Positions 7,302-15,831 of a stretch of DNA of 44,472 nucleotides are shown here, in pieces (positions within the stretch are counted from its first letter, which is position 1; each line of letters begins with the position of its first letter). Below the pieces are notes generated by a model. That model did no database searches. It had not been told where the DNA came from and was given only the letters and a program-made list of their open reading frames with translations. The stretch comes from CSP1-8 sp049688015 (GTDB lineage Bacteria; Desulfobacterota; Deferrimicrobia; Deferrimicrobiales; Deferrimicrobiaceae): positions 1-44,472 of the forward strand of contig JBAVJZ010000147.1 in NCBI GenBank assembly GCA_049688015.1. The letters are read 5' to 3'. The position numbers were made by a program, and so were the translations under genes.

Positions 7302-8276
7302 CTATTTCTTTTTGAGTCCCATTTCCTCCACTAGCACCTGGTACTCGGCCATCTTCTTCTTCACGAATGCAGTGGAGGCCTCGGGGCCCATGGTTTCGAT
7401 CTTGAAGCCGTTTTCGTCCATCTTCTTGACGACCCCGGGCTCCTTCATGATGTTGTCGAATATCCCAGCGATTTTCTTGACGATATCGTCCGGGGTTCCC
7501 GGCGGGGCCGCAACGCCGCGGTAGGCGCCCTCCACGAGGTCAAAGCCGAGTTCCTTGAACGTGGGGACGTCGGGAAGAACGGACATCCGCTCTTCGGACA
7601 TGATGGCCAGCGGGCGGAAATCGCCCGGGTACCGGACGGCCATGGTGGAGTAGGTCATGAGCGCTCCCACGTGGCCGCCCAAAAGCGACGGCACCGCCGC
7701 GCCCGAGCCCGTAAAGGGGATGTAGGTCAGCTTGATCCCGGCGGCCTTGTTCAGCATCTGGGTCCCCAGGTCGTTGGCGGTGCTGCTGCCGCTTCCCCCC
7801 ACGGTCATGGCGCCCGGTTTTTCTTTCGCATAGGCGATCAGCTCCTTGAGGGACTTGAACGGGCTGTCTTTCCGCACGACGAGGATGTTGGGGGTGCTTT
7901 CGAAGAGGTAGACCTGCTTCAGGTCGAGCGTGTTGTATCCGGCGTTGCCGCGGGTGAGCGGCTGCAGGATGATATGGGGAAGGTTGTCCCCCGCGATGAT
8001 GTACCCGTCGGGCTTGCTTTTAATGAGTTCCGACCAGCCGACCGATCCGCCGCCACCGATTTTATACGTGATGACGACTCCATCCTTGTAATGCTTCTGC
8101 AACGGTTGCTCCTGGATGCGGGCCGTGATGTCCGACTCGCCTCCGGGATTGAAGCAGATGATGTAGGTGAGGGGTTTGCTCGGGTACTCATCGGCCTGGG
8201 CGGGGGCAAGGAAAAACAGCGTGGCGAGTACCACCGAGAACGCAACGATGCCCTTCAGGAAACCATTCCTTCCCAT
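7302..8276 (-). CDS. tctC: TctC-family periplasmic substrate-binding protein
   Basis: A 324-residue exported binding protein of the Bug/TctC family. The signal peptide MGRNGFLKGIVAFSVV...APAQA is cut before DEYPSKPLTYI. Family motifs follow: ICFNPGGESDITAR (the loop that holds the carboxylate), SPFKSLKELIAYAKEKPG, GGSGSSTANDLGTQ, IPFTGSGAAVPSLLGGHV and RGVAAPPGTPDDIVKKI. The start at 8276 is fixed by a perfect AGGAGGT and the signal peptide; the open frame reaches 8336 but has no site there. It is first in the tct-ttuC-tarD operon and presumably delivers tartrate or a related hydroxy-acid to TctAB. The 260 bp upstream (8277-8536) hold the operon promoter but no convincing -35/-10 pair, and no regulator gene is adjacent. 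Confidence 0.93.
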   Translation of the reverse strand: MGRNGFLKGIVAFSVVLATLFFLAPAQADEYPSKPLTYIICFNPGGESDITARIQEQPLQKHYKDGVVITYKIGGGGSVGWSELIKSKPDGYIIAGDNLPHIILQPLTRGNAGYNTLDLKQVYLFESTPNILVVRKDSPFKSLKELIAYAKEKPGAMTVGGSGSSTANDLGTQMLNKAAGIKLTYIPFTGSGAAVPSLLGGHVGALMTYSTMAVRYPGDFRPLAIMSEERMSVLPDVPTFKELGFDLVEGAYRGVAAPPGTPDDIVKKIAGIFDNIMKEPGVVKKMDENGFKIETMGPEASTAFVKKKMAEYQVLVEEMGLKKK

Positions 8277-8536
8277 ACGCGTACCTCCTCTCTGCGAAAA
8301 CTTCATTGGGGAACGGGATCTTACGAAGATATCCAAAACGACATGCTTTATCCACTCAAATTTTGCTTGCCCCCCCGGGAGGATACGCCCGCCTTCTCCC
8401 GCGCGGGTAGCCGTATTCGTTTACTCCGGTTTCGTCCCCCGGGTGACCTGTACAAGGTCGTTCGGACGGATCCATCGGGCGAAGGCCTCCCGGACCCGAC
8501 GGGAGATACTCGTACCCGCCGATTCTTCCGCGAATT

Positions 8537-10273
8537 TCAGGACAAAATCGGGGCGAAATGCTTCGAGAGGCTCTCCCGCGTGGTGGGTGAAACGACAACG
8601 AGCATCTGGTCTCCTCCCTGCAGGACGAAGTCCGAATGGGGCAGGTAGGTGTGCCCTTCCCGAAATGCCGCAAGGATCTCCACCTGGCCTTCAAGGTCCG
8701 GGGGATATTCCCCGCTCCTGGGAATCGTCTTCCCGACAAGCGGGCTTCCCGGGCGGATCACCCCGAGGAGCAGCTGTTTCCCGTCCGGCAGGGTCACCGG
8801 AATCCCCGACGAGAGCAACCCTTTAAGCTTCGCAGTGCCCGTGGCCGAAGGGAGGGCCCCCGGCTGCTCGCCGAGGAGTCGGAGAGCGGAACCCAGATGC
8901 TCCCTCCTGTGGGCCGGCGAATCGGCTCTGCCGGGCACCTGGGCCTCGTAGAGGCTCCGGTATTTCAGGCGTTCGGACAGGGTGACCTGGGTCAGGTAGC
9001 TCAGCACCACGCTCAGGGCCGCGGGAACCAGCAAATGATAACCGCCCGTCATCTCCGCAACCATCAGCATCGTGGCGATGGGAACGCGCGCTGCTCCCCC
9101 GAACACGGCCGCCATGCCGACGATCGCCAGAGGGGCGGGCGGCAGGTGAAACAGCTTCGCCATGGCTCCCCCCAACATGGCACCGACGAACAGGCTGGGA
9201 GCGAAGACCCCGCCGGATCCGCCGGAGGAGACCGTCAGGGAGAGGGCGACAATTTTCCCCAGGGCCAACAGGAGCAACAACTGGAGCGGCAGCGACCCGT
9301 TGATCGCCTCCTGGATCCATCCATACCCGCCCCCGAGGACCTGGGGGATCCAGAGGGCCATCAGTCCCAGTCCCAGGCCGCCGATGGCAGGCTTGATATG
9401 GGGAAGCACCGGCAGGGCGAGGAAGAGATCCCGGACGCGGTAGAATACGACGGGAAGGAGGGTCCCCACGGCTCCCGCCACGACTCCCAGGAGGATATAC
9501 CAGCCATAATCGAGGAATCCGGGAACCGAAATGCCCGCGGGAACGAGAAAGAGAGGCTCGTACCCGACGAACAGGCCGTTTACCGCATAGGCCACCACGG
9601 CACCGAGCAAGGTGTAGAGGAGAGCCCCGGCGTCGAACTCCATGTCGCTGTAGAGCACTTCGATGGCGAAGATCGCGGTTCCGATGGGGGAGCGGAAGAT
9701 CGCCGAAAGGCCGGCGGCCATCCCGATCAGAACCAGCAGCCGTCGCTCCTCGTCCGACCGGTGCAGGAGGGTCCCGTAGAGGGAACCGACCCCCGCGCTT
9801 ATGAGGGCCGTGGGCCCTTCCCGCCCGGCGGCGCCTCCCGACCCGATCGTGATGGCGGAAGCGATCATCTTGAGGGGGGGCACCCTGGACCGCAGGTAGC
9901 CGCCTGCCCGGTGGAAAGACTTCACGGCGGTATCCGTCCCGTGTCCTTCCGCCTCGGGGGCGAGGCTGTAGATGAGAATGCCCGACAGGAGACCGCCCAG
10001 GGTGGTGACCAGGGGGATCCACCACAGACCGTGCGTTCCGATCGCCTCGCTGAGAACACCTCCTTCCGCCGACAGCCGGGGCGGCACATACCCCCCTACC
10101 CCCGTCAAGAGAAAGCTCTGCGCCACCCGCAGCATCCACATGAACGCTTGCGCCCCCAGGGCTCCGACCACCCCGAGGAACAACGCATCGAAGATCCGGC
10201 GGTGCTGCGCTTTCTCCGAATTTCCTGGTCCGGCCAATTTCCGCGACTCCGTCTCCGTGCCCGGGTTTCTCAA
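8537..10273 (-). CDS. ClC-family chloride channel/transporter with C-terminal regulatory domain
   Basis: A 578-residue ClC protein. Membrane part: gating glutamate Glu152 in GREGP, the helix FRSPIGTAIFAIEVLYS, and GGSGGVFAPSLF (GxFxP anion motif). Past residue ~440 comes a soluble segment with a TrkA-C-like end (LLLGVIRPGSPLVGK, DQMLVVVSPT). Two filter differences stand out: the usual GSGIP is GHGTD (residues 110-114), and the internal proton glutamate of EcClC (Glu203) aligns with Val206, as in ClC channels. It may therefore be a channel rather than a 2Cl-/H+ exchanger; that is inference. The start is TTG, with no strong ribosome site; no ATG occurs before the first membrane helix. It is third in line after the cytochrome and DUF1614 genes, 73 bp after the latter. 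Confidence 0.9.
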   Translation of the reverse strand: MRNPGTETESRKLAGPGNSEKAQHRRIFDALFLGVVGALGAQAFMWMLRVAQSFLLTGVGGYVPPRLSAEGGVLSEAIGTHGLWWIPLVTTLGGLLSGILIYSLAPEAEGHGTDTAVKSFHRAGGYLRSRVPPLKMIASAITIGSGGAAGREGPTALISAGVGSLYGTLLHRSDEERRLLVLIGMAAGLSAIFRSPIGTAIFAIEVLYSDMEFDAGALLYTLLGAVVAYAVNGLFVGYEPLFLVPAGISVPGFLDYGWYILLGVVAGAVGTLLPVVFYRVRDLFLALPVLPHIKPAIGGLGLGLMALWIPQVLGGGYGWIQEAINGSLPLQLLLLLALGKIVALSLTVSSGGSGGVFAPSLFVGAMLGGAMAKLFHLPPAPLAIVGMAAVFGGAARVPIATMLMVAEMTGGYHLLVPAALSVVLSYLTQVTLSERLKYRSLYEAQVPGRADSPAHRREHLGSALRLLGEQPGALPSATGTAKLKGLLSSGIPVTLPDGKQLLLGVIRPGSPLVGKTIPRSGEYPPDLEGQVEILAAFREGHTYLPHSDFVLQGGDQMLVVVSPTTRESLSKHFAPILS

Positions 10274-10346
10274 ATCTCGTGCGGGGGATCCCCGTGACCG
10301 GGAATCCTCCGGTGCATTCCGGCTGGGCGACTCCCTCGTATCGTGG

Positions 10347-11063
10347 CTACCCGCCCGATTTCCGGGTGAGGGGTGGACGATTTCGGATCACCACGCTCGC
10401 AAGCAGGACCGCGACGATCCCCGTCAGGAAAATCCCGTCGAATTTCCCGGCGCCCCCGATCGAGGCAATGGGCGCACCGATGCCCTGCACCTTGCCGAGG
10501 TTGAGCAGATCGGCGCCGATCAGGGTGCCCATACTGCCCGCGATATAGGCCAGTGGGGCGGCATGTTGCTGGGAAATGACAATGGCTGCGATCGCCGCAA
10601 CCAGCGGAGGAACGAAAGCAGGAGTCGCGATGCCGATGCCCGGAACCGGATACGCCATGCGATGGACGACGACCGTCACGACCCCGACCGCCAACAGGCT
10701 TTTGAGGTAGAGCTTGTTCTTCACGATGAGGTGGAGGGAGAGAATCACGGGAATGATCGCGCCGCCGACGTTTACCGCGATCACCGTCCCCGCCCCGGTG
10801 GTCAGTACCGGGATCACATACTGCATTCCGAAAAATTCTATGACTTTATGCGCAACCATTTGCTCCGGCGGAAGCTGGGCGATGGGGATGTTGATATAGC
10901 TGCCGAAAAACGAAAAAAGGAGAAGAACAAACAGATAGCGGCGGTCTACACCCACCTTCTCGAAGGCATATTGGAGGATCCTCAGTTCGACCAGAACGAC
11001 GACGAATACGAAGACCAGAAAGAATGCGATGAGGAAGGGAAAGGCAAATGGGAAATAGTGCAT
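10347..11063 (-). CDS. DUF1614 integral membrane protein
   Basis: A 238-residue, very hydrophobic protein with about seven or eight membrane helices. I recognise the DUF1614 pattern: an N-terminal pair of helices followed by FSFFGSYINIPI, GMQYVIPVLTTGAGTVIAVN, VHRMAYPVPGIGIATPAFVPP and YIAGSMGTLIGADLLNL, with conserved Asn, Pro and Gly residues inside the helices. The family has no experimentally known function. It is 74 bp downstream of the CbcL-like cytochrome and 73 bp upstream of the ClC gene, all on the same strand. The conserved polar residues in the membrane suggest ion or small-molecule handling, but this is only inference. Confidence 0.85.
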   Translation of the reverse strand: MHYFPFAFPFLIAFFLVFVFVVVLVELRILQYAFEKVGVDRRYLFVLLLFSFFGSYINIPIAQLPPEQMVAHKVIEFFGMQYVIPVLTTGAGTVIAVNVGGAIIPVILSLHLIVKNKLYLKSLLAVGVVTVVVHRMAYPVPGIGIATPAFVPPLVAAIAAIVISQQHAAPLAYIAGSMGTLIGADLLNLGKVQGIGAPIASIGGAGKFDGIFLTGIVAVLLASVVIRNRPPLTRKSGG

Positions 11064-11137
11064 GTGTCAGTCCCCGCCGGGAATCTGCCACCCGTATTTT
11101 CGCCCGCGAGATGCGATATCCGGAAACAATTCAACGC

Positions 11138-12871
11138 TCAGGGGGGAGCCGGTTTCCCTTCTCCGTTCTCCTCCGGGTTGCCGCGTTCCTGCTTCGGGCC
11201 GTCCGGAAGGCCCTTGCCGAATTCCGCGGTGCTCTCCTCGCTGTCCCGTTTTCGGACACTGTACCCCGTAATCCATGCGGGATCCATCGGATAGACCATG
11301 GGATCGAACAGGACCATGTAGAGGTGCCAGACGACGATCGCCAACGTGGCCAGCACGGCCTCGTAGAAATGAATCGTGACGGCGATGTCGAGAGCGATCT
11401 TCGGCAGCCATGCGAGGATGAAGGTATTTGCCCATAGCATGATTCCCGTGGTAGCCATTACCAGCGTTCCCCAGACGACTGCCCAATACTCCAGCTTTTC
11501 CCCGTAGGAATGAGAGGAGATCTTCGGCCGGTGTCGGCGAAAACCGAAAAGATAGGCAAATGTACCGCGGGCTTCCGAGGCGTCGGAAGTATGCGGCCGC
11601 AGGACCAGCCAGTGACTGCGCAACCGGTCGCTCGCCAGCAGCGATACCACGTGGATAACGGAGGTCAAGAGGAGAACCGCGCCGGCGATTCGGTGAATGG
11701 TGCCGCGGAGCGGCCAATCTCCCTCCCAGGCGACGAGAGGCCTGGCCCACCACTGGTCCGGGTAGATCAGGGCGAACCCGGACCACACGAGTGCGGTGAA
11801 GGACAGCATCAGCAGGGCGTGTTGTATCCGCTCCAGCAGATACATGCGGAAGAATGCCGGGTCCCCCAGCGTTTCTTCGGCCCGCTCCGGAACGTCGGAA
11901 GGTTCCCCCGAAGAGAATCGCAACGCGACCAGCTTGCGCATCCAATCGCACAGGTTGTGAAGGAACATCAGCCCGATCGTGAGGGGGATGAGAATCAGAT
12001 ACGCCGTGCGTACCCACCGGACGGACGTTGGCGGCGGCGTGCCTTCCCCCCAATGAATATGCCCGATCGCAAACCGCGTCCCCGCCCCCGGGTGGCACTT
12101 GTCGCACGTTTTCACCAGGTTTCCCGGATAGATCGTGGAGCGGGGGTCCGAGGAGGGAAGGATCAGGTGCACGCCGTGACAGCTGGCGCAGTTCGCAACG
12201 GTTTCGGACCCGGCCTTGAGTGCCAGTCCGTGCACGGATTTCTCGTAGCTTGAGATGGTCATCCGGGGAAGCCGGAATCGTTCCGTGAGCCGGACATCCC
12301 CGTGACACCTGCCGCACGTTCCGGGAATATGCGTCGGGAAAACGGGGGAAGCACCCTTCGACGGCGCCAGGATCATGTGCTCGCCGTGACAGCTCGAGCA
12401 GACGGGGGCCGCGACGATTCCCTCCGCAACGGCTTTCCCGTGGACGCTCTCGCGATATTCGGCGAGAACCTTGTCGTGGCACGTCCCGCAGATCCCCGGG
12501 ATGGACTTGCGAAACGCCTCGGTGCCGGTTCGTTTCACCCCGTGGACGTCGCCGTGGCAGTCCCCGCAACCCGGTGCGTCCCCGTTCCCTTTCGCTCGCG
12601 CCAGGCCGTGGACGCCGAGACGATACTTTCCGGCGACATCCGCATGGCACTGGGTGCACAAGGGCTTCGCAATCCCGGGGGGATGCGGGAAGGTTTCATG
12701 TTTTTTATGGCAGCCCGTGCAGGAGAGGGTGGCGTGCGGTGTTCCGGCGATTTCTTTCGCCTGGTCGTGGCACTCCGCGCAGTCGGCCTTGACGGCGCCG
12801 TGCGCATGCCCGACCGCGATCAGCGCACAGAGAACCACCCAAAGGGAAAAAGGAAAAATTTTCCTTTTCAC
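11138..12871 (-). CDS. CbcL-like nonaheme c-type / b-type cytochrome (quinol oxidoreductase)
   Basis: A 577-residue fusion. After a signal-anchor (residues 1-27) come nine CxxCH heme-c motifs between residues 31 and 260 (CAECH, CTGCH, CTQCH, CGDCH, CGTCH, CSSCH, CGRCH, CASCH, CDKCH). From about residue 285 there are four or five membrane helices of the HydC/FdnI cytochrome b type with paired histidines (LERIQHALLMLSF, GTIHRIAGAVLLLTSVIH, IHFYEAVLATLAIVVWHLY). Nine c-hemes fused to a diheme b domain is the layout of Geobacter CbcL, an inner-membrane quinol oxidase feeding electrons to periplasmic cytochromes during metal respiration. The start is GTG. The last ~50 residues are hydrophilic and probably disordered. 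It is first of a three-gene unit with DUF1614 and ClC. Confidence 0.88.
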   Translation of the reverse strand: MKRKIFPFSLWVVLCALIAVGHAHGAVKADCAECHDQAKEIAGTPHATLSCTGCHKKHETFPHPPGIAKPLCTQCHADVAGKYRLGVHGLARAKGNGDAPGCGDCHGDVHGVKRTGTEAFRKSIPGICGTCHDKVLAEYRESVHGKAVAEGIVAAPVCSSCHGEHMILAPSKGASPVFPTHIPGTCGRCHGDVRLTERFRLPRMTISSYEKSVHGLALKAGSETVANCASCHGVHLILPSSDPRSTIYPGNLVKTCDKCHPGAGTRFAIGHIHWGEGTPPPTSVRWVRTAYLILIPLTIGLMFLHNLCDWMRKLVALRFSSGEPSDVPERAEETLGDPAFFRMYLLERIQHALLMLSFTALVWSGFALIYPDQWWARPLVAWEGDWPLRGTIHRIAGAVLLLTSVIHVVSLLASDRLRSHWLVLRPHTSDASEARGTFAYLFGFRRHRPKISSHSYGEKLEYWAVVWGTLVMATTGIMLWANTFILAWLPKIALDIAVTIHFYEAVLATLAIVVWHLYMVLFDPMVYPMDPAWITGYSVRKRDSEESTAEFGKGLPDGPKQERGNPEENGEGKPAPP

Positions 12872-12942
12872 GGTATCGGCGGCCCGAAATCCTTCCTGCC
12901 GGCGAACGGTTCAATGCTGGGGAAGCCCATCCGGGCGTTACA

Positions 12943-12951
12943 ACTATAGCA
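12943..12951 (-). promoter_or_regulatory. Extended -10 promoter for the cytochrome gene
   Basis: On the minus strand the sequence reads TGCTATAGT, an extended -10 element (TGnTATAAT with one mismatch). No good -35 is present at 16-18 bases, as is common for extended -10 promoters. Transcription would begin near 12936, giving a leader of about 65 bases before the GTG start at 12871. Confidence 0.4.
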
Positions 12952-13039
12952 CTTTTCCGGTCCTTTCGTTTTCGGCAATCGATCAGGGAGGACCCGGTAG
13001 AATGGAGACGGTTACCTGAAATCCGCATCCAACGTAGGG

Positions 13040-13110
13040 ATTAACGCGAATAACGGGATGATGTCCGTCCGGAAACGCCTTTGACGTTAATGGGAAAACG
13101 AGGATATCTT
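13040..13110 (+). promoter_or_regulatory. Promoter with palindromic operator-like half-sites for the efflux operon
   Basis: TTGACG (13081-13086), an 18-base spacer and TATCTT (13105-13110) form a reasonable sigma-70 promoter, putting the start about 55 bases before the first efflux gene. The -35 region overlaps CGTTAAT (13085-13091), whose exact inverted copy ATTAACG lies at 13040-13046. Such spaced half-sites could bind a repressor, although no TetR/MarR gene is adjacent. The rest of the 300-bp divergent gap (12872-13171) shows only the cytochrome promoter. Confidence 0.4.
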
Positions 13111-13171
13111 CGGGATGCAGGGAGGGTGCCCGGTCGATGATTCTCTGCACGCCTGAAATCGGGATATACCG

Positions 13172-14713
13172 TTGATACGCCGGAATGCGAAGCGTCTTCT
13201 GTGCGTGCATGGCGTGCTCGTTGCCGCGATGCTTGCCGGCTGCGCGGTCGGTCCCGATTTCCGCCGTCCCGCCCCCCCTGCGGTTTCTTCCTACACGGCG
13301 GATGCGCTGCCGGGGGAGACGGTCGAAGCAAAGGTCGCCGGCGGGGCGACCCAGCGGTTCGTCTCCGGAGAGGACATCCCCCCCCTGTGGTGGGCGTTGT
13401 TTCGTTCCGAGGCGCTGGACCGGCTGATCCGGCAGGCGCTAAAGGACAGCCCGACGCTTTCGGCGGCACAGGCGACGCTCCGCGTAGCCGAGGAGACCCG
13501 GCGGGCGCAATCCGGCGCCTTGTTTCCAAGTGTCGACGGGAACGTATCGGCGGACAGGCAGAAAATCTCGGGCACCATGTTCGGTCTTCCGGGGAGCCAG
13601 CCCCCCACGTTCACTCTCTACAACGCCTCGGTAAGCGTCTCGTACATGCTGGACCTGTTCGGCGGGACGCGTCGCGAGGTGGAGGCTCTGCAGGCGCAGG
13701 TCGATTACCAGCGTTTTCAGCTGGAAGGCGCCTGGCTCACCCTCACCGCCAACCTGGCCACCACCGCGATCCGGGAAGGGGCGCTTCGCGGCCAGATCCG
13801 GGCGACCCGGGAAATCGTGGCTGCGGAAGAGCAGCAACTGGCCCTGGTGGAACGGCAGTTCCGGCTCGGAGGAGCTTCCCGCCCCGACGTCCTTGCCCAG
13901 CGGTCACAGCTGGCCCAGACCCGGGCGACCTTGCCGCCGCTGGAAAAACAGCTCGCCCAGACCCGCCATCTCCTGGCGGTGCTTGCCGGAAGGTTTCCCG
14001 GTGATGCGGGGACGCTCCCCGAATTCGACCTCGACGGGCTCTTCCTGCCGCAGGAACTGCCGGTGAGCCTCCCGTCGTCGCTGGCGCGCCAGCGCCCGGA
14101 CATCCTCGCCGCGGAAGCGCTTTTGCATGCGGCATCCGCCCGGATCGGCGTGGCCACGGCGAATCTCTACCCGCAGCTTACCCTGACCGGAAGCTTCGGG
14201 TCGCAGGCGTTACAGGTCTCGGACCTGTTCGGCGGAGGGACGACTGTCTGGAATCTCGGTGCCGGGGTGGTCCAGCCGCTCTTTCGGGGAGGGGAATTGA
14301 CCGCAAAACGGCGTGCCGCCATTGCCGCATATGACCAGGCCGAGGCTCTGTATCGCGAGACCGTTCTTGCGGCGTTCCAGAGTGTGGCCGACGTGTTGAG
14401 CGCCCTGGAGATGGACGCGCAAGCGCTCATGACGCAGGCGGATGCCGAAGCCGCTGCCCGGGCGGCTCTCGAACTTGCCCGGGAGCGGTTCCAACTGGGA
14501 GGGGCGAGTTATCTTACGCTGCTCGACGCCGAACGCCAGTACCAGCGGGCGAGGATCGGCCTGGTCCAGGCACAGGCCACGCGGTTTGCCGACACCGCGG
14601 CGCTCTTCCAGGCGCTCGGCGGGGGGTGGTGGAACCGGGAGACGGAAGGCGATACGAAATCGACATCCAGGGAACGACCGGAAAATCCTGATACCGGAGT
14701 CGTCCGACCATGA
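13172..14713 (+). CDS. NodT/OprM-family outer-membrane efflux lipoprotein
   Basis: A 513-residue outer-membrane channel of the TolC superfamily. A lipoprotein signal (RRNAKRLL...AAMLAGC, acylated Cys24) leads into the family's N-terminal block VGPDFRRP and WWALFRSEALDRLI. Two repeats of paired helices and strands follow, each with the usual signatures (SLARQRPDILAAEALLHAA, ATANLYPQLTLTGSFG, VVQPLFRGGEL, LARERFQLGGASYLTLLDAE). It should form the trimeric exit duct for the adaptor and RND pump encoded next. The start is TTG, with GGGAT six bases before it; the GTG inside the signal would destroy the n-region. Its stop overlaps the adaptor start (ATGA). The C-terminal 25 residues are hydrophilic and may be disordered. 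Confidence 0.92.
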   Translation: MIRRNAKRLLCVHGVLVAAMLAGCAVGPDFRRPAPPAVSSYTADALPGETVEAKVAGGATQRFVSGEDIPPLWWALFRSEALDRLIRQALKDSPTLSAAQATLRVAEETRRAQSGALFPSVDGNVSADRQKISGTMFGLPGSQPPTFTLYNASVSVSYMLDLFGGTRREVEALQAQVDYQRFQLEGAWLTLTANLATTAIREGALRGQIRATREIVAAEEQQLALVERQFRLGGASRPDVLAQRSQLAQTRATLPPLEKQLAQTRHLLAVLAGRFPGDAGTLPEFDLDGLFLPQELPVSLPSSLARQRPDILAAEALLHAASARIGVATANLYPQLTLTGSFGSQALQVSDLFGGGTTVWNLGAGVVQPLFRGGELTAKRRAAIAAYDQAEALYRETVLAAFQSVADVLSALEMDAQALMTQADAEAAARAALELARERFQLGGASYLTLLDAERQYQRARIGLVQAQATRFADTAALFQALGGGWWNRETEGDTKSTSRERPENPDTGVVRP

Positions 14714-15831
14714 AAAAACGCATCCTGTTGGCACTTGTTGGGTTGGCTATCGTCATTGCCGCGCTGTCCGCCGTCAAGGCATTGCAGATCCGGGCGATGA
14801 TCGCGCAGGGAAAGGAGAGGGTACCTCCGCCGGAGACGGTGACCACCGCCGTGGCCACCGCGGAATCGTGGGAGACATCCCTGACCGCGGTCGGCTCCCT
14901 GACAGCGGTCCAGGGGGTCACCGTGGCCGCCGAGCTTTCGGGGAAGGTCGCGGAGATCGCCTTCGAGTCGGGAGCAAAGGTGAAACAGGGAGATCTGCTG
15001 ATTCGCCAGGACACAAGCGTGGAAGAGGCTCAGCTGCCCGGCGCCCAGGCACAGGCGGCCCTGACGCAGACCATCCTCGCCCGCGACGCCAAGATGCTGG
15101 CGGAACAGATCATTTCCCAGGTCGATTACGACACCTCCGCCGCGAACCACGAGCAGGCGACGGCCCTGGTCAACCAGATCCGTGCGGCCATCGCCAAGAA
15201 GACGATCCGGGCCCCTTTCAGCGGCCGACTGGGCATCCGACAAGCAAACCTCGGCCAGTTGCTCCGCGAAGGCGATCCCATCGTCACGCTGCAATCCCTC
15301 GACCCGATCTACGTCGATTTCACCTTTCCCCAACAGGAGATGGCCCGGTTGCGCCCCGGCCTGCCGGTGCGCGTGACGTGCGATTGCCTGCCCGGTCTTG
15401 CGATCGATGGGCGCATGACGGCCGTCACCCCGCTGGTGGATTCGGATACCCGCAACATCCAGGTGCAGGCGACGGTGGGGAACCGGGAGGAAAAGCTCCG
15501 GCCGGGGATGTTCGTCAACGTGGCGGTCGGCCTCCCGGTCCGGCAAAAGGTGCTGGCCATTCCGGCCACGGCGGTGTTTTACGCTCCTTACGGGAACTCC
15601 GTCTTTGTCGTCGTCGACGACAAGGAGGGAGGAGGAGGGAAGACGCTGCGTCAGCAGTTCGTGCGACTCGGGAAGAAGCGGGGCGACTTCGTGGCCGTCA
15701 CCGACGGCCTGAAGGAAGGGGATACCGTCGTCAGCACCGGCGTATTCAAGCTGCGCAACGGCCAGGCGGTGGTGGTCGACAACACGCTCGCCCCGCCGTT
15801 CCGGGAAAACCCCAGACCGGAGAACAGTTAA
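14710..15831 (+). CDS. RND efflux periplasmic adaptor (membrane fusion protein)
   Basis: A 373-residue adaptor with one N-terminal membrane anchor (residues 5-24) and no lipobox. It has the lipoyl-type hairpin halves VTVAAELSGKVAEIAFESGAKV...LLIRQD and IRAPFSGRLGIRQANLGQLLREGDPIVTLQ, a short coiled-coil between them, the beta-barrel domain (LDPIYVDFTFPQQEM) and the membrane-proximal domain (VPATAVF-like IPATAVFYAPYG). It joins the RND pump to the NodT channel. Closest recognisable types are MexH/MdtA-like adaptors. It overlaps the previous gene by four bases. Downstream, its TAA is followed at once by an inverted-repeat element that separates it from the pump gene, which is unusual for this operon type. 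Confidence 0.93.
   Translation: MKKRILLALVGLAIVIAALSAVKALQIRAMIAQGKERVPPPETVTTAVATAESWETSLTAVGSLTAVQGVTVAAELSGKVAEIAFESGAKVKQGDLLIRQDTSVEEAQLPGAQAQAALTQTILARDAKMLAEQIISQVDYDTSAANHEQATALVNQIRAAIAKKTIRAPFSGRLGIRQANLGQLLREGDPIVTLQSLDPIYVDFTFPQQEMARLRPGLPVRVTCDCLPGLAIDGRMTAVTPLVDSDTRNIQVQATVGNREEKLRPGMFVNVAVGLPVRQKVLAIPATAVFYAPYGNSVFVVVDDKEGGGGKTLRQQFVRLGKKRGDFVAVTDGLKEGDTVVSTGVFKLRNGQAVVVDNTLAPPFRENPRPENS

Noticed and set aside
12983..13210. A 75-codon minus-strand frame in the gap between the cytochrome and efflux operons
   Set aside because: Overlaps the start of the NodT gene and its promoter, and has no ribosome site or recognisable motif.
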